Source: Actinomycetes bacterium (lineage in GTDB: Bacteria > Actinomycetota > Thermoleophilia > Solirubrobacterales > Solirubrobacteraceae). From it: a DNA stretch of 17,997 nucleotides. Under the pieces are notes generated by a model, which was not told the DNA's origin, did not search any database, and saw only the letters and a program-made list of their open reading frames with translations. The translations under genes and the position numbers were made by a program. Positions 7,901 to 15,776 of the stretch are shown here, in pieces. Within the stretch, counting starts at the first letter, position 1. Every line of letters begins with the position of its first letter. Location of the stretch: assembly GCA_023429855.1 (NCBI GenBank), contig JAEZDB010000461.1:1-17997 (forward strand), in the 5' to 3' direction.

Positions 7901-10900
7901 TGCGCCGTGGCGTCCAAGATCGGCGACGTCACCGCGCTCGCCGGCCAGGGCACCGCGCCCGGGTCGTTCGCCGGCAGCCTCTACCTCACCGACGCGCCGA
8001 CCGCCGGTGACGTCGTCGGCATCGCCGTCGAGCTGCCTGCCGTCGTGGGCCCGGTCGACCTCGGCAAGGTCATCACCATCGCCTCGGTCAGGCTCCGCCC
8101 ATCGGACTACGGCATCGACGTCGTGGCCAACGTCCCGACCGAGCAGAAGGGCGTGCCGCTGCACCTGCGCCAGCTGGGGCTGCAGATCAACAAGTCGGGC
8201 TTCCTCACGAGCCCCGTGACGTGCGCCTCCTCGCCGGTGACCGCGGCGCTCCGCGGGGCCGGCAGCGCGACGCTCGCGAGCGTCAGCGCGGCGTACCAGG
8301 CGACAGGCTGCGCCTCGCTGGCGTTCAACCCGTCGCTCGGCTTCACGGCGGCACCGGCCGCCGCCTCAGGCCCGAGCGCCTTCACCACCACGCTCACCGC
8401 GCCCGCAGGCGGCGCCGCGCTCAAGAAGGCCGTGATCGACCTCCCGACGGGCGTCTCGCTGAGCTCGTCGATCAACAGCGCCGGCACGCTCGTCGGCTGC
8501 TCCGCCGCGCAGTTCGCGCTCAGCGCGTTCGCCGACCCGACGTGCCCGGGCGCCAGCGACATCGGCGACGCCACGATCGTCGTGCCGCAGGTCGGCACGC
8601 TCTCCGGCGACGTCTACCTCGCCAGCGCCGCGCCGAGCGGCGCGATCGCGGGGCTCTACATCGACGCCGAGTCGCCGATGTTCGGGCCCGGTCTGCGGGT
8701 CAAGCTCGAGGGCAAGGTCGACGTCGACGCCGCCACCGGCCAGACGACCGCGACCGTGGACAACGCCCCGGCGATCGCCTTCACCAGCTTCACGCTCGCG
8801 CTGCGCGGCGGCACCGCGCCCGTGCTCTCGATGCCGCGGGCCTGCGGCACGCCGGCGGGCGCCGCAGCGCTGACGCCGCAGTCCGGCTCGGCGGTCAACC
8901 GCACCGCGAACCTCACGGTCAGCTCAAGCTGCGGCAACGAGGGCGGCTTCGCCCCGACCGGCAGCGTCGCGCTGAGCAGCACCACGGCCGGCGCCGACAC
9001 CAACCTCACCACGAGCGTGACCGTCCCGGCCGGCGGCCGCGAGCTCGCGCGCCTGGCCATCGCCCTCCCGGCCGGTCTGCTCGCCAACCTCGACGGCAAG
9101 CCTCGCTGCACCGTGGCGGCTGCCCAGGCCGGCACCTGCGCGGCGTCCACCGAGATCGGCACCGTCAGCGCGACTGCAGGTCAGGGCAGCCAGCCCGGCA
9201 CCTTCGGCGGCGGCAAGGTCTACCTCGTCGACGCGCCCAGCAGCTCCGACATCGTCGGCCTCGGCATCTCGCTGCCGGTCGTCGTCGGGCCGGTCGACCT
9301 CGGAGCGGTCAACGTCGTGGCCAGCGCTCGGCTGCGGCCCGACTACGGCATCGACATCACCGCCGACGTGCCCACGCAGCTCAAGGGGATCCCGATCTAC
9401 CTGCGCTCGCTGCAGCTCGCGGTCAACGAGCCGGACTTCCTCTTCAACCCGAGCACCTGCGGCGCCAAGTCCACGGCGCTGACGATGACGTCGGCCTCCT
9501 ACGGCGGCGCGACGAGCACGGCGACCTCCAACAGCGCCACCACGATCGCCGGCTGCAACAGCGTCGCGTTCACCCCTTCGGTCGCGTTCTCCGCCACGCC
9601 CGCCAAGGCCGGCGGCAGCGGCACGTTCACCGCGCGCATCACGCTGCCGACCTCGCCGAACCAGTCGGCGCTCAAGGACGCCACCGTGCAGCTGCCCAGC
9701 GGCGTCTCCCTCTCGCCGTCGATCGACCATGCCGGCACGCTCACGGGCTGCACGGCCGCGCAATTCGACCTCGCTACGCCGCTGGCCGCGCCGACCTGCC
9801 CCGCGAACTCCCGCATCGGCACGACGGCCATCCAGACCGAATCGGTCGGCGCCATGACGGGCGACGTGTACCTCGCCACCGGTGCCACCGGGCACCTGGC
9901 CGGGCTCTACGTGTCGGCTTCGAGCGCGAGCTTCCCGGGCGCCCGCGTGAAGATCCGCGGCGTCGTCGACGTCGACGAGGTCACGGGCCTCGCGACGGCC
10001 GTCTTCACCGACGCGCCGCAGGTGCCGTTCACCGAGTTCGCGGTTACGTTCCGCGGCGGCGACGCCCCCGCGCTGTCGCTGCCGCGCACCTGCAGCACCC
10101 CGCAGGGCTCGGCGACGCTGACCTCCCACGCCGGCGGCGCGCCCGTCGGGAGCTCCGGCACGCTCACCATCAACCAGAACTGCGGCGCACCGGGCTTCGC
10201 GCCGACGGTCGCGCTGACCACAGCGCCCACGCAGGCCGGCGCCGCCACGACGCTGCAGACGAAGATCACGCTGCCCGAGGGCGGCCAGGAGCTCAGCCGC
10301 GTGCGGCTCTCGCTGCCGGCCGGCCTGATCGCCAAGGTCGACGCCCACGCCCGCTGCTCGGTGGCGGCCGCGAACGCCGGCACCTGCGCGGCCTCGGCGA
10401 AGATCGGCACGCTCACCGCCAAGGCGGGGCAGGGCGCGACCGGCGCGACGTTCTCCGGTGGCTCGGTCTACCTGACCGACGCCCCCGGCTCCGGCGACCT
10501 CGTCGGCCTGGCCGTTGAGCTGCCCGCCAGGGTCGGCTCGGCCGGCGGCAACGCGATCGTCGATCTGGGCAAGGTCACGGCCGTCGGCGGCCTGGCGCTG
10601 CGGACCGACTACGGCATCGACCTCGACATGACCGTGCCGACAAAGGTCAAGGGCATCCCGCTCTACCTGCGCGAGCTGACGCTCGACATCGATGAGGCCG
10701 GCTTCATGGTCAACCCGTCGACCTGCTCCGGCAACGGCTACTCCGGCACGCTGAGCGCCGTCCAGGGCGGTAGCGCCCCGGCCACGGGCAGCCTCGCCGT
10801 GACCGGCTGCTCGAGCGCCGCGTTCAACCCGTCGGTCGCCTTCAGCGCCGCGCCGGCCCGCCCGGCCGCAGCCTCGGCGTTCACGACGACCATCAACGTG

Positions 10901-13900
10901 CCGGCCAACCATTCGCCCGTCAAGACGGCGGCGGTCACGCTGCCGGAGGGCGTCTCGCTCACCGCCAGCGCCAACGCCGGCGGCGACCTCGTCGGCTGCT
11001 CCGCCGGCCAGTTCGACGCGGCCTCCTGGTCCGACCCGACCTGCCCGGCCGGCTCCAAGGTCGGCACCGTCACGATCGCCACGCCGTCGGTCGGCGCGAT
11101 CACCGGCGACGCGTACCTGGCGGCCACGACGCCCGGCGGCACGATCGCCAGCCTCTACCTCGACGCGGAAAGCACGGCGTTCGGCGCCAAGGTGCGCATC
11201 AAGGCGAGCGGCACGGTCGCCGTCGACCCCGGCACCGGCACCACCGTCGCAACGTTCGACAACCTCCCGGGCGTCGCGTTCTCCTCCTTCGCGCTGACGC
11301 TGCGCGGCGGCTCCGCCCCGATCGTCAGCCTGCCGCGCACCTGCGGCTCGTTCGCCGGCTCGGCCGTGCTCACGCCGCACGCCGGCGCAGCAGCGACCAA
11401 GAACGCCTCGCTCGTCCTCGACCAGAGCTGCCCGGCGGCCGGCCAGTTCGGCCCGCAGGTCGACTTCGACCTCAGCCCGAACGGCGCCGGCCAGGCGGGC
11501 AAGCTCACCACCACGATCACGGTCCCCGGCGGCGATCAGGAGCTCTCGCGGGTCCGGATCGACATGCCTGAAGGGCTCACGGCCAAGCTCAAGGGCGCCG
11601 TGCGCTGCACCATCGCCGACGCGCAGGCCGACAGCTGCGCACCGGCCACGGAGGTCGGCACCGTCGTCGCCAAGGTCGGCGTCGACGGCGCCGCCTACGC
11701 GCAGAGCGGCAAGGTCTACCTGACCGAAGGCCGCACGGGCAACGTCGCCGGCATGGCGATCGTCCTGCCGGCCGTGGTCGGTCCGATCGACCTCGGCAAG
11801 GTCATCACGATCGCCGACGTCCAGCTGAAGAGCCCGGACCTCGCACTGCAGATCACCGCCGACGTCCCGACCTCGGTGAAGGGCGTGCGCCTAGACCTGC
11901 GCGAGCTGAAGCTGAACATCACGAAGGACGACTTCCTCGTGAACCCGAGCTCGTGCGCCACGCTGCCCGGCACCGCGGCCTTCACGGGCAAGGGCGGAGC
12001 GACCGCGTCCGACACCGCCTCGATCACGATCCCGGCTGGCTCCTGCACCGCGCAGAACTTCGACCCGCAGATCTCGTTCGTCGCCGGCAACCCCAAGCCC
12101 GGCGAGGCCTCCGACTTCACCACGTCGGTCAGCCTGACCGACGCCGCCGGCCCCGAGTCGCCCTTCAAGGCTGTGAACGTGCGCCTGCCTGAAGGCGTGT
12201 CGCTGAGCGCCTCCGCCGGTGCTCGCGGCGACCTGGACGGCTGCACCGACGCCCAGTTCAAGCAGGACGACCTCGCGGCGGCGTCGAGCTGCCCTGCCGG
12301 CTCAGAGATCGGCACGGTCAAATTCGAGACCGATCTCGTCGGCGACCTCGACGGCAAGGCCTACCTGGCCCCGGCCACGAGCGGCAACCTCGCCCGGATC
12401 TTCCTCGAGACCACCGCCGTCGACGTGCCGAACCTCACCGTCCGCGTGATCGGCAAGGTCGTCGTGAACGAGACCACCGGCACGACCGACGCGATCTTCG
12501 ACGAGATCCCCGCGATCCCGGTCACGAAGTTCACGGTGCAGCTGCGCGGCGGCGACGCCCCGACCCTCGCGCTGCCGCGCCTCTGCGGCCCGGCCCAGGG
12601 CACGGGCACGTTCGTCCCGGTCAACGGCTCCGCCACGCAGACGCGCAACGCCAATCTGGCGCTCAGCACCGACTGCCCGGATCCGAACGCCTTCTCGCCG
12701 ACGGTCACGCTCGACCGCTCCACGCCGGCGGCAGGCCAGTCGATGACCTTCACCACAACGGTCGATGTGCCCGCCAAGCAGCAGGAGCTCTCGAGCCTGC
12801 GCATGGTCCTCCCGGCCGGCCTGCTCGGCAAGATCAGCCAGATCCCGGCGTGCTCCTACGCCGACGCTCAAGCGGGCAACTGCGACGCAGCCTCGAAGGT
12901 CGGCGACGTGACCGCTGAGGCCGGCGTGGCCTCGGCGCCGTTCGCGCTCGAAGGCGCGGCGTACCTCGTCAAGGGCGACAGCAACTCGATCGCCCGCCTG
13001 GCCATCGTGCTGCCGACGAAGGTCGGCCCGGTCGACCTGGGCGACGTGATCACCATCGCCGAGCTGAAGCTGCGCGGCGACTACGGCCTGACGATCACCG
13101 CCAACGACGTGCCGACGAAGGTCAAGGGCGTGCGCGTGGACCTCCACAAGCTCGTGCTCGCGATCAACAAGACCGGCTTCATGGTCAACCCGGTCTCCTG
13201 CACCCCGGCCGACGGCACCACGACGATGGGCTCGGCGCAGGGCGGCACGCAGGTGCGCCAGCAGACCTTCTTCACCACCGGCTGCGATCAGCTCAAGCTG
13301 AACGCTGCGCTCGGTTTCGACGCCGCGCCGGCCAGCCCGCTGACCGCCAGCACCGTGACGACGAAGATCAACGCCTCCGCACCCGCCGGCGACGCGCTCG
13401 ACGCGATGAAGTCGGTCCGCGTGACGCTGCCCGAGCAGACCTCGCTGTCGGCCTCGGCCGGCGCCCGCGGCGACCTCGCCGAGTGCACCGCCGCCGAGTT
13501 CAAGGCCGCTGACATCGACGTCGACGCCGCCTGCCCGGCCGGGTCGAAGGTCGGCCAGGTCGGCATCAGCAGCCCGATGATCGGCGACCTCTCCGGCGAC
13601 GTGTACCTCGGCGCGAAGACCGACGGCCACTTCGCTGGCATCTTCCTGCAGGCCAAGGCCGACGAGTACCCGTCGCTGCGGGTCAAGCTTGCCGGCACGC
13701 TCGACGTCAGCGAGACCGACGGCCGGATGACGGCGACCTTCACCGACCTGCCGCAGGTCCAGGTGTCGGCGATCAACCTGCAGCTCCGCGGCGGCGACGC
13801 CCCGGTGCTGTCGCTGCCGCGCACCTGCGGCACGTTCGGCGCCGACGTCAACGTGCTGCGCCACGGCGGCGCCACGAGCGACGCGACCGGCGCGCTCGTC

Positions 13901-15607
13901 CTCGATCAAGACTGCCCCGACGTCAGCGCGTTCTCGCCGAAGCTCGACCTCGGGGTGGATCCGGCCATGGCCGGTGCGAGCACGACGCTCAGCACGAAGA
14001 TCACGGTCCCGGCACGCCATCAAGAGCTCAAGGACCTCGACCTCGCCATGCCGAACGGCCTCCTCGGGCGCCTCACCGTGGCACCGAAGTGCAACCTCGA
14101 CGCCGCGCGCGCCGGCAACTGCCCGGACGCGTCGCTCGTCGGCTCGGCGAGCGCCAAGGTCGGCGTCGCCAGCGCGCCGTTCGGCGCGACCGGCAAGGTC
14201 TACCTGACCGACGGCTTCGACGGCTCGATCGCCGGGCTGATGTTCGCGCTGCCCGCCAAGGTCGGCCCGATCGACCTCGGCACCGTCGTCACGCTCGCGC
14301 AGATCAACCTCTCGGGCAACGACCTGCAGATGCGGATCACCGCGCGCGACATCCCGACCCGCGTGAAGGGCATCCCGCTGAACATCAGCGAGCTGGCGAT
14401 CAACGTCGACAAGCCGGGCATGGTCCTCAACGCCACGTCGTGCGGTGCGCAGAACGCCAAGGCGTCGTTCGGCTCCGCGCAGGGCGGCAGCGCCGCGTCC
14501 GAGGCCGGCTACCAGGCAGCGGGCTGCGACAGCCTGAACTGGCAGCCGACGTTCAAGGTCGGCTTCAGCGGTCCGCCCGCCGAGATGAAGGCGAAGGGCC
14601 ACCCGACGCTCACCACCGTGATCGAGCAGGCTGAGGGCCAGGGCAACCTCCGCTCGGCCGTCGTGACCATGCCCACGGGCGTGGCGACCGACCTGAACAA
14701 CGTGAAGACGCGCAGCTGCCAGAGCCCCGACGCGGCCGTCGCCGGCGCGTGCCCCGACAGCTCGAAGCTCGGCTCGGCCGAGATCCTGACGTCGGCGCTG
14801 CCTGAGCCGGTGAACGCCGCGCTCTACATGGTCCGGATCCCCGGAGCGACGCTGCCGGGTGTGGCGATCCACGTCCGCGACCAGATCGCCTTCGACGTGA
14901 TCGGCACCACGAGGCTCGACAAGAGCGGCCGCCTGGTCGCGAGCTTCGACGGCCTGCCCGATACGCCGATCTCAAAGATGACGCTCGTGTTCAACGGCGG
15001 CTCGACCGGCGTGTTGCAGCTCGGCAAGGAGATCTGCGGCGTGAAGGGCCTGACGACCGACGGCACGCTCGGCTCCCACCACGGGACCGGGAAGAACCTG
15101 TCGGTCCCGGTGGACTGCAACGGCACGAGCTTCGGTGGCGCGAAGGCGCCCGATCCCAACGCGAAGTCGCTGGCTTCGGCGACGTTCCGCCCACGCGGCA
15201 GCTCGTCGGAGCTCACCTTCGCGCTGTCGAACCCCAACGGCATCAACAAGCTCGTGCTCAAGATGCCGAAGGGCGCGATCTTCGTGAAGAAGGCGTCGAA
15301 GCTGACCAAGCTCACGCTCACGGGAGACAAGGCCAAGACGAACGTCGTCAACGGCGAGCGCCGGATGGCGATCTCGATCAAGCCCGTCGCGGCCGACGGC
15401 AAGGTCACGAAGGTCAAGTTCAAGCTGCCCGGCAAGGCGATCCGGATCAACTACAAGATCCGCCGCGTGCTGCGCGACCCCAAGACGTCGAAGAAGAAGA
15501 AGGCCGCCCTGCTCGCCAAGCTCCTCAAGCCCGCCGTGTCGGTCATCGACGGCAACGGCGCGACGACCGAGGTCAAGCTCACGACCAAGGTGAGCACGAA
15601 GAAGTAG
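4991..15607 (+). CDS. Giant exported protein of 16 alternating four-cysteine modules
   Basis: A 3,538-residue protein with one uninterrupted reading frame. The N-terminus is a long signal peptide: a basic region to about residue 29 (RSPHPRHF), a hydrophobic stretch (about 32-48) and the AxA cleavage motif APASA, giving a mature start near Ala53. ATG 4991 is the most upstream start; an in-frame GTG at 5027 would give a more usual signal length, and neither has a good ribosome binding site. The mature part alternates two module types, each about 205 residues and each with four Cys. B-type marks are RCSxAxAxAGTC, VYLTDAP, GPVDLGKV, DYGIDI and GF(L/M)xNPxxC. A-type marks are GCSxAQF, PTCPAGSxVG, GDVYLA, RVKLxGxVDV and LRGGxAPVLSLPRTCG. 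By my reading all 64 cysteines of the protein fall in modules, as expected for disulfide-stabilised extracellular domains. A Lys-rich tail of about 162 residues ends the protein. No LPXTG, membrane helix or enzyme motif is seen. A fibre- or sheath-like surface role is inference; no named family was recognised. Confidence 0.93.
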   Translation: MEQSRALWPARSVFARELVRLRSPHPRHFSHAAAVLLATFAMVLGFAAPASAALTAALPTASPTDPSAMAYSNMVIDSTFGADNDDQSPRSMQFDLPKGQLGAVQNATICSDANFNDDNCAASSKIGEVLVNGKAVAIGFINIDVNAVGGIYRLATTGTEAARIGIVADDPAARPLFIVGTMRIRDTSSYGITAFVNNVPNTATADLFGMGVDVDVNRMRMTLYGRVGGGGSGNGFMFNPAECIPATTVVRAYAGVGYTGASYTANRSYTPTNCNTAPYNPSLAFGPAGTAAHTATAFNVNVTQPYNPTDAKVGSPFKRTVVNMPPGISLTGSTKSDGTLAACSDAQFSLNSLAADTCPAGADVGNVVLDSPLVGALSGDVFLAQPQAGPNDIIRLFMVAEMGAAADAVRVKLQARVEVDPATGEMTATLDNLPAQPVKSFNFTFRTSPSQAVRQPRLCGTYTGDADLTSYSSTTPLSRSGNYTVTTNCGGAGRFNPTIGMTTSPNTAGATTTGVTTIGIPVGDEALTSTTVSLPPGMIAMLQGQARCTIAQAQANTCAVGTQVGSVLAVAGQTGPGSFTGNVYLTDAPDSSSIAGLYINVPMQVGPIFVGNVAIQAKLVLRPDFGVDVVATIPDQVRGIQLDQQSLQLTFNKANFLLNPPVCTGNTVQGQFGSAQGTSRTVSSPITVTGCGSMAFAPSLAFAATPASAGGASSFTTTVTQPASTASVLQSPPKTIAVTLPTGVSLSPSANSDGALTGCSDAQFAKSTFAAPTCPAGSNVGSVVIQTPSIGRLAGNVYLGTAVGGHTARVLLDAVSDDYGARARVKLEGFLDVNETTGATTATFDGIPPVNFTSFSMALRGGTNPVLSMPRVCGTPAGSSVMTPHSGANATPSATLTIDQNCADAASFSPTFATTFSSYAAGASTAMTTTIGVPVRHRALDRISLSLPAGMLANIAGATRCSIAAANAGTCAVASKIGDVTALAGQGTAPGSFAGSLYLTDAPTAGDVVGIAVELPAVVGPVDLGKVITIASVRLRPSDYGIDVVANVPTEQKGVPLHLRQLGLQINKSGFLTSPVTCASSPVTAALRGAGSATLASVSAAYQATGCASLAFNPSLGFTAAPAAASGPSAFTTTLTAPAGGAALKKAVIDLPTGVSLSSSINSAGTLVGCSAAQFALSAFADPTCPGASDIGDATIVVPQVGTLSGDVYLASAAPSGAIAGLYIDAESPMFGPGLRVKLEGKVDVDAATGQTTATVDNAPAIAFTSFTLALRGGTAPVLSMPRACGTPAGAAALTPQSGSAVNRTANLTVSSSCGNEGGFAPTGSVALSSTTAGADTNLTTSVTVPAGGRELARLAIALPAGLLANLDGKPRCTVAAAQAGTCAASTEIGTVSATAGQGSQPGTFGGGKVYLVDAPSSSDIVGLGISLPVVVGPVDLGAVNVVASARLRPDYGIDITADVPTQLKGIPIYLRSLQLAVNEPDFLFNPSTCGAKSTALTMTSASYGGATSTATSNSATTIAGCNSVAFTPSVAFSATPAKAGGSGTFTARITLPTSPNQSALKDATVQLPSGVSLSPSIDHAGTLTGCTAAQFDLATPLAAPTCPANSRIGTTAIQTESVGAMTGDVYLATGATGHLAGLYVSASSASFPGARVKIRGVVDVDEVTGLATAVFTDAPQVPFTEFAVTFRGGDAPALSLPRTCSTPQGSATLTSHAGGAPVGSSGTLTINQNCGAPGFAPTVALTTAPTQAGAATTLQTKITLPEGGQELSRVRLSLPAGLIAKVDAHARCSVAAANAGTCAASAKIGTLTAKAGQGATGATFSGGSVYLTDAPGSGDLVGLAVELPARVGSAGGNAIVDLGKVTAVGGLALRTDYGIDLDMTVPTKVKGIPLYLRELTLDIDEAGFMVNPSTCSGNGYSGTLSAVQGGSAPATGSLAVTGCSSAAFNPSVAFSAAPARPAAASAFTTTINVPANHSPVKTAAVTLPEGVSLTASANAGGDLVGCSAGQFDAASWSDPTCPAGSKVGTVTIATPSVGAITGDAYLAATTPGGTIASLYLDAESTAFGAKVRIKASGTVAVDPGTGTTVATFDNLPGVAFSSFALTLRGGSAPIVSLPRTCGSFAGSAVLTPHAGAAATKNASLVLDQSCPAAGQFGPQVDFDLSPNGAGQAGKLTTTITVPGGDQELSRVRIDMPEGLTAKLKGAVRCTIADAQADSCAPATEVGTVVAKVGVDGAAYAQSGKVYLTEGRTGNVAGMAIVLPAVVGPIDLGKVITIADVQLKSPDLALQITADVPTSVKGVRLDLRELKLNITKDDFLVNPSSCATLPGTAAFTGKGGATASDTASITIPAGSCTAQNFDPQISFVAGNPKPGEASDFTTSVSLTDAAGPESPFKAVNVRLPEGVSLSASAGARGDLDGCTDAQFKQDDLAAASSCPAGSEIGTVKFETDLVGDLDGKAYLAPATSGNLARIFLETTAVDVPNLTVRVIGKVVVNETTGTTDAIFDEIPAIPVTKFTVQLRGGDAPTLALPRLCGPAQGTGTFVPVNGSATQTRNANLALSTDCPDPNAFSPTVTLDRSTPAAGQSMTFTTTVDVPAKQQELSSLRMVLPAGLLGKISQIPACSYADAQAGNCDAASKVGDVTAEAGVASAPFALEGAAYLVKGDSNSIARLAIVLPTKVGPVDLGDVITIAELKLRGDYGLTITANDVPTKVKGVRVDLHKLVLAINKTGFMVNPVSCTPADGTTTMGSAQGGTQVRQQTFFTTGCDQLKLNAALGFDAAPASPLTASTVTTKINASAPAGDALDAMKSVRVTLPEQTSLSASAGARGDLAECTAAEFKAADIDVDAACPAGSKVGQVGISSPMIGDLSGDVYLGAKTDGHFAGIFLQAKADEYPSLRVKLAGTLDVSETDGRMTATFTDLPQVQVSAINLQLRGGDAPVLSLPRTCGTFGADVNVLRHGGATSDATGALVLDQDCPDVSAFSPKLDLGVDPAMAGASTTLSTKITVPARHQELKDLDLAMPNGLLGRLTVAPKCNLDAARAGNCPDASLVGSASAKVGVASAPFGATGKVYLTDGFDGSIAGLMFALPAKVGPIDLGTVVTLAQINLSGNDLQMRITARDIPTRVKGIPLNISELAINVDKPGMVLNATSCGAQNAKASFGSAQGGSAASEAGYQAAGCDSLNWQPTFKVGFSGPPAEMKAKGHPTLTTVIEQAEGQGNLRSAVVTMPTGVATDLNNVKTRSCQSPDAAVAGACPDSSKLGSAEILTSALPEPVNAALYMVRIPGATLPGVAIHVRDQIAFDVIGTTRLDKSGRLVASFDGLPDTPISKMTLVFNGGSTGVLQLGKEICGVKGLTTDGTLGSHHGTGKNLSVPVDCNGTSFGGAKAPDPNAKSLASATFRPRGSSSELTFALSNPNGINKLVLKMPKGAIFVKKASKLTKLTLTGDKAKTNVVNGERRMAISIKPVAADGKVTKVKFKLPGKAIRINYKIRRVLRDPKTSKKKKAALLAKLLKPAVSVIDGNGATTEVKLTTKVSTKK
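5147..15118 (+). repeat. Tandem array of alternating A and B protein modules (B0-A1-...-B7-A8)
   Basis: Module ends are set at the last conserved Cys codon, and all are in frame. B0 5147-5812 (divergent); A1 5813-6457; B1 6458-7063; A2 7064-7696; B2 7697-8311; A3 8312-8932; B3 8933-9556; A4 9557-10183; B4 10184-10810; A5 10811-11431; B5 11432-12046; A6 12047-12676; B6 12677-13285; A7 13286-13915; B7 13916-14527; A8 14528-15118 (divergent). From A1 on, modules are 197-215 residues. Each begins near (F/A)xPxxxF and holds two close Cys (about 10-20 apart) followed by V/IG, then two later Cys. This shared plan means A and B are themselves probably related. The copies are diverged in DNA: an example of longer identity is 22 bases shared by B2 (8055-8076) and B5 (11787-11808), so this is an old protein repeat and not a recent DNA duplication. 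Confidence 0.9.
15119..15604 (+). other. Lysine-rich, cysteine-free C-terminal tail of the giant protein
   Basis: Residues 3377-3538 contain no Cys and about 37 Lys/Arg against about 8 Asp/Glu, including a KKKK run (SKKKKAALLAKLLKP). The first part (about 15170-15280: ELTFALSNPNGINKLVLKMPKGA) resembles the opening strands of a module, so the tail may start as a shortened module. A strongly basic end could bind anionic cell-wall polymers or DNA; this is inference. It carries no sorting motif. Confidence 0.7.
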
Positions 15608-15660
15608 CCCGTCGGGTATGAAAAGAGGCGGCGTGCGCCATATTCCTAGAAAATAGTAGA
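15608..15660 (+). other. 3' flank of the giant gene, weak stem, no clear terminator
   Basis: After the TAG stop, only a 4-bp GC stem (GGCG 15627-15630, CGCC 15636-15639, five-base loop) is seen, followed by ATATTCCT. That is too weak for a firm terminator call. The stretch 15640-15660 is unusually A/T-rich for this DNA and may be part of a promoter. The most TATAAT-like hexamer is AATAGT inside it, which matches only four of six positions. Confidence 0.3.
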
Positions 15661-15676
15661 CGTGATGTCCATCACA
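15661..15676 (+). promoter_or_regulatory. CRP/GlxR-like palindrome upstream of the FnIII protein gene
   Basis: The sequence CGTGA-TGTCCA-TCACA matches the CRP-family consensus TGTGA-N6-TCACA at nine of ten fixed positions, and the dyad GTGATG/CATCAC is perfect. It sits 100 bases before the start codon in an A/T-rich pocket. Actinobacterial CRP/GlxR proteins are known to use this consensus. Actual binding, and whether it activates or represses, is not shown by the sequence. Confidence 0.45.
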
Positions 15677-15724
15677 CTCTAAGGTCCTTCAGGAAGTCGC
15701 CGCCAGAGCAGCTTCGTCCCACCT

Positions 15725-15758
15725 GCGCCTCGCACCCCAAGTCACCCCGGCGAGGCGC
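15725..15758 (+). promoter_or_regulatory. 9-bp leader hairpin just before the ribosome binding site
   Basis: GCGCCTCGC (15725-15733) pairs perfectly with GCGAGGCGC (15750-15758) around a 16-base loop. The stem ends eight bases before the Shine-Dalgarno sequence of the next gene. It does not cover the ribosome site, so it may insulate or stabilise the 5' leader. No known riboswitch consensus was recognised. Confidence 0.5.
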
Positions 15759-15766
15759 GGATTCCT

Positions 15767-15773
15767 AGGAGGA
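15767..15773 (+). promoter_or_regulatory. Strong ribosome binding site that fixes a GTG start
   Basis: AGGAGGA is a near-perfect Shine-Dalgarno match. The AGGAGG core is followed by four bases and GTG at 15777. It is the best ribosome site in the window and decides the start of the FnIII protein gene. The giant gene upstream has nothing comparable. Confidence 0.8.
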
Positions 15774-15776
15774 ATC

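Noticed and set aside
12224..13474. RGD tripeptides in modules A6 (12224-12232), B6 (13073-13081) and A7 (13466-13474)
   Set aside because: They fall where the module patterns allow variable residues beside a conserved Gly or Asp-Tyr-Gly and differ between modules. In a probably environmental actinobacterium an integrin role is not supported.
12302..14872. Very long open frames on the minus strand opposite the giant gene (also 8924-11380 and 6101-8164)
   Set aside because: In DNA this GC-rich, stops are rare in the antisense frames. Their products are Arg/Asp/Val/Gly/His-rich with no domain sense, while the + strand frame has clear repeats and a signal peptide.
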